A program made the position numbers and the translations under genes. Under the pieces are notes generated by a model. The model was not told the DNA's origin. It made no database searches and worked only from the letters and a program-made list of their open reading frames with translations. Source: Pectobacterium betavasculorum (GTDB lineage: Bacteria > Pseudomonadota > Gammaproteobacteria > Enterobacterales > Enterobacteriaceae). From it: a DNA stretch of 64,000 nucleotides. Position 1 is the stretch's first letter. The number at the start of each line of letters is the position of its first letter. Location of the stretch: contig NZ_JQHM01000006.1 of the NCBI RefSeq assembly GCF_000749845.1, forward strand, positions 62,001 through 126,000, written 5' to 3'. Positions 43,221-51,806 of the stretch are shown piece after piece.

Positions 43221-44120
43221 ATGAGTATTCTTGATCTTGTCGGAAATACGCCATTATTAGCATTGCCGCATTTTTCTGAAAAAACGCCGGGTGTTTCTTT
43301 ACTGGCAAAAGCTGAATTTATGAATCCTAGCGGTTCGGTAAAAGATCGGGCGGCAAAGGCAATGGTGCTTGATGGTATTGCTCAGAGGGCGTTGGTGCGT
43401 GGAAAGACGATCATTGATGCTACCAGCGGCAATACGGGCATTGCCTACGCGATGATCGGCGCTGCGCTTGGGTATGACGTGGTGCTCTATATGCCGCAGA
43501 ACACCAGCAATGAGCGTAAACAGATCATCCGTCATTACGGTGCGACGATTGTAGAAACCGATCCGTTAGAAGGTTCTGATGGTGCCTATCTGGCGGTAAG
43601 AAGGCAGGTGGAGCAAGACCCCGAGCGCTATTTTTATCCCGATCAGTACAACAACCCTGTTAACCCCCATATGCATTTTGCCACGACCGGTTGGGAAATT
43701 TGGCAGCAAACGCAAAAGCGTATCACGCATTTCATTACCAGCATGGGCACCTCCGGTAGCTTTGTCGGGAGTGCGCGGCGGTTAAAGCAGGAAAATCCGC
43801 ATATTCAAACGCTGGCGGTGCAGCCGGCGTCTCCGCTGCACGGTATCGAGGGCACCAAGCATATGGCCAGTAGCATCAAGCCCGGCATTTTGGATGAAAC
43901 CTTGCAGGACGGCGTGGTGACGGTAACGACGGAGGAAGCCTACGCCGCAACTCGTCATCTGGCGAATTGCGAAGGTATTTTTGCCGGCATCTCTTCGGGT
44001 GCCAATGTGGCAGCGGCCTTGAAGCTGGCGCAGACGCTGCCGAGCGGTTCAGTGGTGGTGACGCTACTTTGTGATACCGGTTCGCGCTATCTGGCCGATC
44101 CTTTTTGGAATGAAAACTGA
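43221..44120 (+). CDS. srpG: Cysteine synthase family protein (SrpG/CysM-like)
   Basis: This PLP enzyme adds a sulfur donor to O-acetylserine (or a phosphorylated serine) to make cysteine. The 299-residue protein has the PLP lysine K41 in PSGSVKDRAA, the substrate loop TSGNTGIAYA near 68-77 and the phosphate-binding GTSGSF near 176-181. In mycobacteria the related CysM takes sulfur from the thiocarboxylate of the carrier CysO. A CysO-like carrier, its activating enzyme and a Mec-like protease are encoded next, so I infer the same sulfur donor here. The stop overlaps the protease start by one base (TGATG). Confidence 0.92.
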   Translation: MSILDLVGNTPLLALPHFSEKTPGVSLLAKAEFMNPSGSVKDRAAKAMVLDGIAQRALVRGKTIIDATSGNTGIAYAMIGAALGYDVVLYMPQNTSNERKQIIRHYGATIVETDPLEGSDGAYLAVRRQVEQDPERYFYPDQYNNPVNPHMHFATTGWEIWQQTQKRITHFITSMGTSGSFVGSARRLKQENPHIQTLAVQPASPLHGIEGTKHMASSIKPGILDETLQDGVVTVTTEEAYAATRHLANCEGIFAGISSGANVAAALKLAQTLPSGSVVVTLLCDTGSRYLADPFWNEN

Positions 44121-44548
44121 TGATTCGATTAACAACGGAAACGGAGCGCCTGATCCGGGCAGAAGGCGAAAAAACGTACCCCAATGAGTGCTGCGGTGCA
44201 TTGCTGGGGCGTTTCGATAAAAACGGTGATGCACAGGTGACGGCGCTGTTGCCCATCATCAACGCGCGCGAGGCGCAGGAGCAATATCACCGCTTTGTCA
44301 TCACGGCAGATGACTACCTATTGGCAGAACGTACGGCGCGAGCGCAGGACATTGACGTGGTGGGTTTCTACCATTCACACCCGGATCATCCTGCCATCCC
44401 GTCCGAGTATGACCGAGAGCATGCCCTGCCGTTTTATGCCTACATCATTGTTGCGGTTGCCAAAGGGCAATCGACCGATTTCACCAGTTGGCGGCTGACA
44501 CAGGATCGGCAGCGTTTTGAACAGGAAGCGATCAATATCGAGCAGTGA
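44120..44548 (+). CDS. Mec-like JAMM metalloprotease
   Basis: The 142-residue protein is a minimal JAMM/MPN zinc protease. The catalytic Glu23 in NECCG and the motif HSHPDHPAIPSEYD (residues 85-98), which supplies His85, His87, Ser95 and Asp98, are intact. The closest functional parallel is Mec of Mycobacterium, which releases cysteine from the C-terminus of CysO. In quinolobactin synthesis a similar enzyme (QbsD) trims the carrier to expose its GG end. Both jobs are possible here because the neighbouring carrier ends in GG plus five residues. Confidence 0.9.
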   Translation: MIRLTTETERLIRAEGEKTYPNECCGALLGRFDKNGDAQVTALLPIINAREAQEQYHRFVITADDYLLAERTARAQDIDVVGFYHSHPDHPAIPSEYDREHALPFYAYIIVAVAKGQSTDFTSWRLTQDRQRFEQEAINIEQ

Positions 44549-44613
44549 CCAGCAGTAACAAAGCGATGGGGACGATGTGCCCTGATGTTGAACATGGCAG
44601 AGAGAGCATAACG

Positions 44614-44904
44614 ATGGCAGTGACATTATTGATTCCGACCGCATTACGTGCTTTTACCGACGGTCAGGGGAAAGTGAGCCTGGAAGGGGAAACGGTTGGG
44701 CAACTGGTGGCGGCATTAGCGGCGAGCTATCCCGATATTCATCAGCATCTCTATGAAGAGAACGGCTCGCTGCGCGCTTTTATCAATTTATACGTAGGTG
44801 AAACCAATATAAAAACCACCGGCGGTTTAGATACGCCAGTTAAAAGTGGCGACGAGGTGCTTCTGGTGCCTGCTATTGCGGGTGGTGCCGGAGAACTGGC
44901 ATGA
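44614..44904 (+). CDS. cysO: CysO/ThiS-like sulfur carrier protein
   Basis: The 96-residue protein has the beta-grasp ubiquitin-like fold of MoaD/ThiS/CysO: VTLLIPTALRAFTDGQGKV at the start, VGQLVAALAASYPD in the helix and SGDEVLLVPAIAGG at the end. The carrier sulfur is normally held as a thiocarboxylate on the terminal GG. Here GG (residues 90-91) is followed by AGELA, so the protein must be cut to become active. I chose the ATG after AGAGAG; the frame is open 23 codons further upstream without support. The stop overlaps the start of the MoeB-like gene by four bases. Confidence 0.9.
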   Translation: MAVTLLIPTALRAFTDGQGKVSLEGETVGQLVAALAASYPDIHQHLYEENGSLRAFINLYVGETNIKTTGGLDTPVKSGDEVLLVPAIAGGAGELA

Positions 44905-46076
44905 GTATTCCAAGCATTATTCCCGACGACCGGCTAACGGCGCTGTCACACGCGGAGATCGCGCGGTACAGCCGCCATCTGCTGCTGGCGGAAGTCGGGC
45001 TGGAAGGGCAACAACGCCTGAAAAGTGCGCGCGTATTGCTGATTGGCACGGGGGGATTGGGTGCGCCAGTTGCCCTGTACTTAGCGGCGGCAGGTGTAGG
45101 GACGATTGGCATCGTAGATTTCGATTTTGTCGAAGTCTCCAACCTGCAACGGCAGATCATCCACAGTACCAAGGATATCGACCGCCCCAAGGTCGCCTCC
45201 GCCAAAGATAAAATTCGGGCCATTAATCCGGATATTGAGGTCGTGACCTACAACACCCAGCTCAACAGTAAAAATGCGCTGGATATCATCCGCGATTACG
45301 ACATCGTCGTTGATGGTACCGATAACTACCCGACCCGTTATCTCATCAACGATGCTTGCGTACTGCTCGGCAAGCCAAATGTGTACGGCTCTATTTTTCA
45401 GTTTGAAGGTCAGGCGAGCGTGTTCTATGCCAAGGCTGGCCCGTGCTACCGCTGCCTCTATCCGACACCGCCGCCGCCAGGGCTGGTGCCGTCCTGTGCC
45501 GAGGGCGGTGTAGTGGGCGTGCTGCCGGGGATTATTGGCACCATTCAGGCAGCAGAGGCCATTAAATTGATCGTCGGTGGCAGTGAGAGTCTCGTCGGGC
45601 GTCTGCTGCTATTCGACGTCTGGGAGATGAAACAACGCGAGCTGAAGCTGGAAAAAGATGCCCATTGTCCGGTCTGCGGTGAGCATCCGACGATTCATGC
45701 GCTGATCGACTATGAGGAGTTCTGCGGCTTAAAACCGAACGAAGAAGAGGTGCCTATCGAGAGCGTCACGGCTCACGAGTTGAAAGCGTGGCTGGATGCG
45801 AAAAAACCGTTACAGCTGATCGATATTCGTGAACCACACGAGCGGGCGATCGTGAAGTTCCCTGACGCCAAGGTGATCCCGCTCGGGCAGATCGTGCGTC
45901 GTATTGATGAATTTGATCCTGCGGTGGATGCCGTGTTCCTCTGCAAGATCGGGCAGCGCAGCCAGTTTGCCATGCGTGCCTTGCAGCGGGCGGGCTATAC
46001 CGGGCGAGTCTTGAATCTAAAAGATGGCATTAATGCGTGGGCGCAGGATGTGGATACCCGCCTGCCACAGTATTGA
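44901..46076 (+). CDS. moeZ: MoeB/ThiF-rhodanese sulfurtransferase (MoeZ-like)
   Basis: This fusion protein adenylates the C-terminus of the sulfur carrier and then sulfurates it. Of its 391 residues, the first 265 are the E1-like ThiF/MoeB domain, with the nucleotide loop GTGGLG near 49-54 and zinc pairs C182/C185 (CYRC) and C256/C259 (CPVC). Residues 285-391 are a rhodanese domain with active Cys348 in CKIGQRS. Mycobacterial MoeZ has the same layout and serves CysO. Its start overlaps the carrier stop, which supports a direct partnership. Confidence 0.93.
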   Translation: MSIPSIIPDDRLTALSHAEIARYSRHLLLAEVGLEGQQRLKSARVLLIGTGGLGAPVALYLAAAGVGTIGIVDFDFVEVSNLQRQIIHSTKDIDRPKVASAKDKIRAINPDIEVVTYNTQLNSKNALDIIRDYDIVVDGTDNYPTRYLINDACVLLGKPNVYGSIFQFEGQASVFYAKAGPCYRCLYPTPPPPGLVPSCAEGGVVGVLPGIIGTIQAAEAIKLIVGGSESLVGRLLLFDVWEMKQRELKLEKDAHCPVCGEHPTIHALIDYEEFCGLKPNEEEVPIESVTAHELKAWLDAKKPLQLIDIREPHERAIVKFPDAKVIPLGQIVRRIDEFDPAVDAVFLCKIGQRSQFAMRALQRAGYTGRVLNLKDGINAWAQDVDTRLPQY

Positions 46077-46130
46077 ACCTCGAACCATGTAAAAGTCGTT
46101 TATTGAAAGTAAAACTTAAGGGAAAACACC

Positions 46131-47075
46131 ATGACAGATAAAAACGTTCTGAACGCTCTGGGACGCGACGCCGCGTATCAACTCGCTAACGTGACCAAAA
46201 CAGCGCCGCAGTTTGGTGCGATTACGCCGCGCTGGGTTAGCTATTTTCTGGATTACAAAGGACTAGAAGCTGGGATCTATCGAGTTAACAAAGTCGTGGA
46301 GGGTGATACGCCGCTGGATGCGCTGTGCAGCCAGGATCCGACCCAGGTCGAAATCCCTAAAGGGTATATCGAATACCAAACGCAGCCGCGTGAATATCAG
46401 TTGGATTCTCTTGCGACGATTATTAATGTCGATACCAAAATCGCGGATATCTATAGCTCACCGTTCGATCAGGCTTCTGAGCAAATCGCGCTAGCGATTG
46501 AAAGCCTGCGTGAGCGTCAGGAAAGCCAACTCATTAATAACGACGATTACGGCCTGCTCAAGAACATCGCTGATTCTCAGCGGATCCAAACACGTAACGG
46601 GCGACCAACGCCGGACGATCTGGATGAACTGATTTCTAAGGTATGGAAAGAACCGTCGTTTTTCCTGGCCCACCCTCGCGCTATTGCTGCGTTTACCCGT
46701 GAAGCCACGCGTCGCGGTGTGCCGCCGGTTACGGCTAACTTACACGGCGGGACGTTTATTCTGTGGCGCGGCATCCCTGTGATCCCCTCGGACAAACTGT
46801 TTGTTGACGGTTTGAAGACTCCAAAAGGCAAGGGCGGTAAAACCAACATTCTGCTGATTCGTTCTGGTGAAGCTAAGCGCGGTGTGCTCGGCTTGTATCA
46901 GTCAGGGTTGCCAAATGAACAATCTCGCGGTCTATCCGTACGTTTTCGCGGCATTGATGACAATGGCGTTGCTTCTTACCTGCTTTCACTCTATTGCTCC
47001 GCTGCCATTCTGGCCGATGATGCTATCGCCGTATTGGAAGATGTTGAAGTAGGTGAATATTATGACTACGAATAA
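46131..47075 (+). CDS. srpI: Family 2A encapsulin shell protein (SrpI type)
   Basis: Encapsulins of family 2A self-assemble into HK97-fold protein shells that enclose a cysteine desulfurase and store elemental sulfur. The 314-residue protein matches SrpI, with the ordered N-arm (residues 1-30), the P-domain and the E-loop region; recognisable stretches are ITPRWVSYFLDYKGLEAGIYRVN, PSFFLAHPRAIAAF and GVASYLLSLYCSAAIL. There is no cyclic-nucleotide-binding insertion, so it is type 2A and not 2B. Its 3' end overlaps the desulfurase start by 14 bases. The preceding genes all belong to sulfur transfer. Confidence 0.93.
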   Translation: MTDKNVLNALGRDAAYQLANVTKTAPQFGAITPRWVSYFLDYKGLEAGIYRVNKVVEGDTPLDALCSQDPTQVEIPKGYIEYQTQPREYQLDSLATIINVDTKIADIYSSPFDQASEQIALAIESLRERQESQLINNDDYGLLKNIADSQRIQTRNGRPTPDDLDELISKVWKEPSFFLAHPRAIAAFTREATRRGVPPVTANLHGGTFILWRGIPVIPSDKLFVDGLKTPKGKGGKTNILLIRSGEAKRGVLGLYQSGLPNEQSRGLSVRFRGIDDNGVASYLLSLYCSAAILADDAIAVLEDVEVGEYYDYE

Positions 47076-48546
47076 TCTTTCACTGTTGGGGATTCCCGGC
47101 CCGTGGCCAGGTAGTGGTGAGCGTCCGCTGTCGGCTCGAGATTATGGTTTGCCGGATGAACGCGATTTGCTTGCGTTACTGGGGAGCAGAAGTCATCCAC
47201 AGGGCACGCCGGATCCAACCTATGCGCCGAAAGTGATCCCCTACGGTCAAGATATCGCCGTGCTGCCAAATACAACGGCACAACGGCTGGGTACGTCTTC
47301 TGCATCTGTGCCTGCGCCGCTGGCGCGTGTAGGCCATGTTCCAGTGGAACAGATCCGCGCCGATTTCCCGATCCTGTCTGAACAGGTTGACGGTAAGCCG
47401 CTCGTTTGGCTGGACAATGCGGCGACGACCCAACGACCCAGACAGGTTATTGAGCGCATCAGCCATTTTTACCTGCATGAAAACTCAAATATTCATCGTG
47501 CGGCACACGCGCTGGCTGCGCGTTCAACTGATGCTTACGAGGCTGCAAGGGATAAGGTCGCACGTTTTATCGGGGCGGGCAGTTCGGACAATATTGTGTT
47601 CGTACGCGGGACGACAGAAGGGCTAAACCTGATTGCCCAAAGCTATGTCAAACCGCTGTTGCGCCCAGGGGATGAGATTATCCTGACGTTGCTGGAGCAC
47701 CACGCAAACATTGTGCCGTGGCAGCTAGTCGCTCAGGAGACCGGTGCGGTGATCCGTGTGGCACCGGTGGATGAAGACGGGCAATTGATCATTGAAGAGT
47801 ATGTTCGTCTGTTCAATGACAAAACACGTTTTGTCTCAGCCACTCACGTTTCCAATGCGTTGGGAACCGTTACACCAATACAGGAGTTGGTGGCGATCGC
47901 CCACCGCTTTGGCGTGCGTATTGCCATTGATGGTGCCCAGTCAATTTCGCATATCCCTGTAAATGTGACGACGTTGGATGCTGATTTCTTTGTCTTTTCC
48001 GGTCACAAAATCTTCGGGCCTACTGGCATCGGCGTGGTGTACGGCAAAAAGGACGTACTTGAAGAAGCGCGCCCGTATCAGGGCGGCGGCAATATGATCG
48101 CCGATGTGACCTTTGAAGTGACGCGTTATCAGCCTGCGCCGAATAAGTTTGAGGCGGGAACGGGGAATATTGCCGATGCCGTCGGGCTTGGTGCCGCCAT
48201 CGATTATGTCACCGCATTGGGGATCGAAAATATCGCCCAATATGAGCATGCGCTATTGGAGTACGGGATTGAAAAGTTATCGCGGATTCCAGGGCTGAAG
48301 CTGATCGGCACCGCAGCAAAAAAGACGAGCGTGTTGTCTTTTGTGCTGCAAGGTCATGAAAACGAAGCGATAGGGCGTCACCTCAGTCAGGCGGGGATTG
48401 CAGTACGCTCTGGGCACCATTGTGCTCAGCCTATCCTGCGCCACTTTGGTTACGAAAGTACGGTCAGGCCTTCTCTTGCCTTCTATAACACCCCACAAGA
48501 AATTGATTTTCTGGCAGAAAAAATTGCACAGTTGGTCGTACGCTGA
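47062..48546 (+). CDS. Encapsulated cysteine desulfurase with targeting extension
   Basis: The 494-residue protein removes sulfur from cysteine, giving alanine and a persulfide. The catalytic part (about 95-494) is SufS-like with PLP lysine K316 in SGHKIFGPTG and nucleophile Cys454 in RSGHHCAQPI. The first 90-95 residues are absent from SufS. They are rich in Pro, Gly and Ser with short hydrophobic motifs (LSLLGIPGPWPG, LSARDYGLP, APLARVGHVP) and fit the disordered cargo-loading region that binds the inner face of family 2A shells. The ATG lies inside the encapsulin gene with AGGTG upstream. It is the last gene of the operon. Confidence 0.94.
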   Translation: MTTNNLSLLGIPGPWPGSGERPLSARDYGLPDERDLLALLGSRSHPQGTPDPTYAPKVIPYGQDIAVLPNTTAQRLGTSSASVPAPLARVGHVPVEQIRADFPILSEQVDGKPLVWLDNAATTQRPRQVIERISHFYLHENSNIHRAAHALAARSTDAYEAARDKVARFIGAGSSDNIVFVRGTTEGLNLIAQSYVKPLLRPGDEIILTLLEHHANIVPWQLVAQETGAVIRVAPVDEDGQLIIEEYVRLFNDKTRFVSATHVSNALGTVTPIQELVAIAHRFGVRIAIDGAQSISHIPVNVTTLDADFFVFSGHKIFGPTGIGVVYGKKDVLEEARPYQGGGNMIADVTFEVTRYQPAPNKFEAGTGNIADAVGLGAAIDYVTALGIENIAQYEHALLEYGIEKLSRIPGLKLIGTAAKKTSVLSFVLQGHENEAIGRHLSQAGIAVRSGHHCAQPILRHFGYESTVRPSLAFYNTPQEIDFLAEKIAQLVVR

Positions 48547-48556
48547 CACTTTCCGG

Positions 48557-48592
48557 TACCGCTCTGACTTTTGGCATGAGCGGTATATTTTT
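48557..48592 (+). terminator. Terminator of the encapsulin operon
   Basis: TACCGCTC (48557-48564) pairs with GAGCGGTA (48578-48585), followed by TATTTTTT. It lies 10 bases after the desulfurase stop and supports the desulfurase being the end of the operon. Confidence 0.9.
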
Positions 48593-48730
48593 TCGTTGAT
48601 ATGCACCACTCATTGTCGTAATGTCCACCACTTCCTTCGTTACATAAGTACCGCTCTGGAACCGTTCTGTATTTTCTTAGACATCTCTGCCTTTAGCTAA
48701 AACAATCATTTACAGATAATGGCGCTGTAA

Positions 48731-48853
48731 GCGATAGACCCCAGCTCTGAAATTCCGCTAGCGTACAAAGATATCGATAGGGTAATGGCGGCACAGTCAT
48801 CGCTGGTGGAAATCGTGCATACGTTGCGTCAGGTGGTGTGTACAAAAGGATAG
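48731..48853 (+). pseudogene. RtcB 3'-end remnant
   Basis: Forty codons in frame read AYKDIDRVMAAQSSLVEIVH then TLRQVVCTKG and a stop. This is the conserved C-terminus of the RNA ligase RtcB (pattern AYKDIDxVMxxQxxLVxxxxxLRQVVCVKG). An in-frame stop lies just upstream of the matching part and the rest of the gene is gone. The HEAT-repeat gene begins 15 bases later, so rtcB and that gene were once neighbours. Confidence 0.85.
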
Positions 48854-48868
48854 AAGAGGGCAGGGAAT

Positions 48869-50215
48869 ATGGCATCGTATGATTTACTACTGCAACAGTT
48901 GGAAAAACTCGTCGCTTCATCAGACACCGATGATCAGCCCGCACAGGCCGAGCCACTGGGTTCGGCGTCACGCTTGATAACGCTTACGCGCCATTATAAC
49001 GGGCATATTCGGCAGCGTGCGGTGCTGTGTCTGGGTTTCATGGATGAGGTCTCAGCATTACCAGCACTGATTGAACGGGTGAACGATTGGGCTGAACCAG
49101 TACGCCGTGCGGCCAAACAGAGCGTGCGGCTGCTGTTAACGCCGGATAATGCCGCGCATTTTGTCGCCAATTTGCCTGAGATTTTCTGGCTGCTGCAATG
49201 CCAGAGGGAAAATCATCAGCCGCTGGTGGATGAGATCGTCAGCTTTCTGGCCGAGGAGCCACATGCGCCCTTGCTACTCGCTGGGCTGTCCTCGGAAGAC
49301 AAAACCGTCGCCAGACTGTCACTGGATATTCTGGCTGAGCGTAACCTGTTTCCGCTGAAGCAGATTTTTGAGCAGGCGATGCTGCACCGCGATCCGTTAG
49401 TCAGAGCGCACGCGGTGCGGTATCTACTAAGCGCAGATCGGGATGTCGATCATGAGGTGATGGCGATTCTGTTGAAAGATACTTTCGCACCCATCAAGCA
49501 GGTGGTGTTGCAGTATGTTATCCACAACGCGTTCCCTGTTCCTGAGTCCCTGTTGATCGCGCTACTGTTTGATAAAAATGCGCTGGTGCGCCAACGAGCC
49601 TCAGCGCTGTTGCGTGAGACAAACAACGATCCGGTTGCTCATTATCTTACGGCATTGGATCGGGCGGCAACCGTGACAGAGCGTAAAATCACGCTGTGGG
49701 GGCTGGATGAACATCGTTACGACGGCATTGTGGTGCTGGCGGAACGCAATCTGGATGAACGCTATCCCAGCCTTTATCACAGCGCCTTGCGTATTCTTAT
49801 TCAACGTACTGGTGACGATGCTCACGAACGACTGTTGGCTGCCTTACGCCACCCCTCGATTGCTATTGCGAAAGTTGCGCGGAAGCTGTTTTATCAGCAG
49901 GAAATCTATTTGTCGCTGCCTGAACTTCAGCGCTGTCTGGAAGAGGCGTCTTCCAGAGAACACATTGAGGTGTACTACTTTTTAGCCCAAAAGTTGAATA
50001 AATGGGACTGGCTGATTTTCCTGTTGGATAACGTGCAAGCAGAAAATGCTGCACTAACGCAGGCTGGCGTGAAGTATTGGACGCAGCGGTTCAACCGTTC
50101 GGGCATCCTGCCGAATACCCGGCAGCAGGCGCGTTTGCGGGCGTTATTAGATAAAAATCCGCACGTTATCTCGCGTAAAAGCCCGTACATCGCTCTGTTT
50201 TTGTTTGGTGGCTGA
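48869..50215 (+). CDS. HEAT-repeat protein
   Basis: The 448-residue protein consists of repeated helix pairs of the HEAT type, for example HIRQRAVLCLGFMDEVSALPALIERV near 50-75, DPLVRAHAVRYLLSADR near 175-190 and NALVRQRASALLRE near 235-250. Such proteins are scaffolds for protein binding; no catalytic residues are seen. A ribosome binding site AGAGGGCAGG precedes the ATG. An rtcB remnant sits directly upstream, so it may once have worked with RNA repair. It now lies downstream of the encapsulin operon but after its terminator. Confidence 0.8.
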   Translation: MASYDLLLQQLEKLVASSDTDDQPAQAEPLGSASRLITLTRHYNGHIRQRAVLCLGFMDEVSALPALIERVNDWAEPVRRAAKQSVRLLLTPDNAAHFVANLPEIFWLLQCQRENHQPLVDEIVSFLAEEPHAPLLLAGLSSEDKTVARLSLDILAERNLFPLKQIFEQAMLHRDPLVRAHAVRYLLSADRDVDHEVMAILLKDTFAPIKQVVLQYVIHNAFPVPESLLIALLFDKNALVRQRASALLRETNNDPVAHYLTALDRAATVTERKITLWGLDEHRYDGIVVLAERNLDERYPSLYHSALRILIQRTGDDAHERLLAALRHPSIAIAKVARKLFYQQEIYLSLPELQRCLEEASSREHIEVYYFLAQKLNKWDWLIFLLDNVQAENAALTQAGVKYWTQRFNRSGILPNTRQQARLRALLDKNPHVISRKSPYIALFLFGG

Positions 50216-50225
50216 TTCGTTGCCT

Positions 50226-50507
50226 TTATCCCTGTCCCAAAAAAATATGCTCACGATGGTATGCCATCTGTGACAGATCGGCATTGGACGCGCCGCGCAA
50301 ACCGGTGCGGCCGGAGTCGATAATAAACGGATCGAGGCTGGCGAGATTAACCAGCTTCATTGCCAATGCAGAAGGCGTGCGGTTAATCAACTTGGCGTAG
50401 CGAATGATATCGGGGTTACGCGAATGCAGCCTGCCAAACGGCAATTGACTGTATAAAGTGAAGGCGATCAGTAATTGATCTCGCGTCCAATGGTTGGTAG
50501 CCGCCAT
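50226..50507 (-). pseudogene. HNH endonuclease N-terminal remnant
   Basis: The 93-residue frame matches the start of a widespread HNH-endonuclease family of about 300 residues (WTRDQLLIAFTLYSQLPFGR, RYAKLINRTPSALAMKLVN). It stops at residue 93, before the HNH catalytic part. The C-terminal end of about 17 residues does not look native. I regard it as a truncated gene. Confidence 0.65.
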
Positions 50508-50659
50508 ACGTGTTTCGTCCGTTCGTTAGCGCATTCGATTAGTGATATCGCTAACTATGCCAGGTCATTTCGTAAAATGCATGTGTTTGCCCCGTCTGGA
50601 TAATTGGTGCAGGCTGCGTTAACGTTCTGACAGCTTTTCAATCATGATGCCGAGAGACT

Positions 50660-51757
50660 ATGCCTCATTCTTATACTCCCTTGTTCCGTCCCTTATGTGC
50701 GCTGGCTCTGCTGGTACTGGCGGGGTGTGCCAGCAAAACGGCGACGACGCCGGAATCACGGCCTGCGGATGTTCGCGCGCAGTTGCTCAAACTGTTGCCT
50801 GATAACGTGAAAGATCGTCAGGGGTGGGCAACCGATATTGCCACGGCATTTACTACGCAGGGACTCGATCCCAGCAATGAAAATTTATGTTCGGTACTCG
50901 CGGTGACCGAGCAGGAATCGACGTTTAACGCCGATCCACAGGTGCCGAATTTGTCGAAAATTGCCTGGCAGGAGATTGACCACCGCGCGGAGAAGGTTCA
51001 TGTCCCAGCCTTTCTGGTGCGTACCGCGCTACTCATCAAATCTCCTAACGGCAAAAGCTACAGCGAGCGGCTTGATAAGGTACGCACGGAAAAAGAACTC
51101 AGCGCGATCTTTGATGATTTCATCGACATGGTGCCGATGGGCCAGCGACTATTTGGGCGGTTAAACCCGGTACATACTGGCGGGCCAATGCAGGTGAGCA
51201 TTGCTTTCGCCGAAGCTAACGCAAAGGGCTATCCGTATAGCGTGGACGGCTCCCTTCGCCGCGAAGTTTTCAGCCGTCGCGGTGGGATGTATTTTGGCAT
51301 CAAGCATCTGCTGGGTTATCCGGCGAATTACCCGCAGTCTATTTATCGGTTCGCCGATTTCAACGCAGGACGATATGCCAGCCGAAATGCGGCGTTCCAG
51401 CGTGCCGTCAGTCGTCTGACGGGGGTTAAGCTGGCGCTGGACGGTGATTTAATCAACTACAGTTCGGATAAAGCCAGCGCCACAGAGTTAGCGGTGCGTG
51501 CATTAGGGAAACGGTTGGACATGAGCGACAGCGCCATTCGTCGTGCGCTGGAGAAGGGCGATAGCCTCGATTTTGAAGACACCAACCTGTATGAACGTGT
51601 CTTTGCGCTGGCGGATAAGTCGGGCACGAAAGCGCCGCGCACTATCCTGCCGGGGATCGCGCTGGAAAGTCCGAAAATTACCCGTAAGCTCACTACCGCA
51701 TGGTTTGCCCAACGGGTCGATGAACGCCGGCAGCGGTGTTTAGTCAGAGCTAAATAG
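50660..51757 (+). CDS. DUF1615 lipoprotein
   Basis: The 365-residue protein has a lipoprotein signal with lipobox LAGC at residues 20-23. The rest belongs to DUF1615, an enterobacterial outer-membrane lipoprotein family with a lysozyme-like appearance: VLAVTEQESTFNADP near 75-90 places a Glu like that of lytic transglycosylases, and GGPMQVSIAFAE near 175-186 matches the substrate groove. A peptidoglycan role is plausible but unproven. It stands alone and is followed by a strong hairpin at 51757-51784. Confidence 0.88.
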   Translation: MPHSYTPLFRPLCALALLVLAGCASKTATTPESRPADVRAQLLKLLPDNVKDRQGWATDIATAFTTQGLDPSNENLCSVLAVTEQESTFNADPQVPNLSKIAWQEIDHRAEKVHVPAFLVRTALLIKSPNGKSYSERLDKVRTEKELSAIFDDFIDMVPMGQRLFGRLNPVHTGGPMQVSIAFAEANAKGYPYSVDGSLRREVFSRRGGMYFGIKHLLGYPANYPQSIYRFADFNAGRYASRNAAFQRAVSRLTGVKLALDGDLINYSSDKASATELAVRALGKRLDMSDSAIRRALEKGDSLDFEDTNLYERVFALADKSGTKAPRTILPGIALESPKITRKLTTAWFAQRVDERRQRCLVRAK

Positions 51758-51784
51758 GCAGCGCCCTCCACCGAGGGCGTTGCC
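51757..51784. terminator. Shared hairpin between convergent genes
   Basis: GGCAGCGCCCTC (51757-51768) pairs with GAGGGCGTTGCC (51773-51784) with one G-T pair. It begins at the DUF1615 stop and lies 22 bases beyond the sulP stop on the other strand. No long T-run is present on either side. Confidence 0.6.
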
Positions 51785-51806
51785 GTCATTCACTGCGGTG
51801 AGTGCA

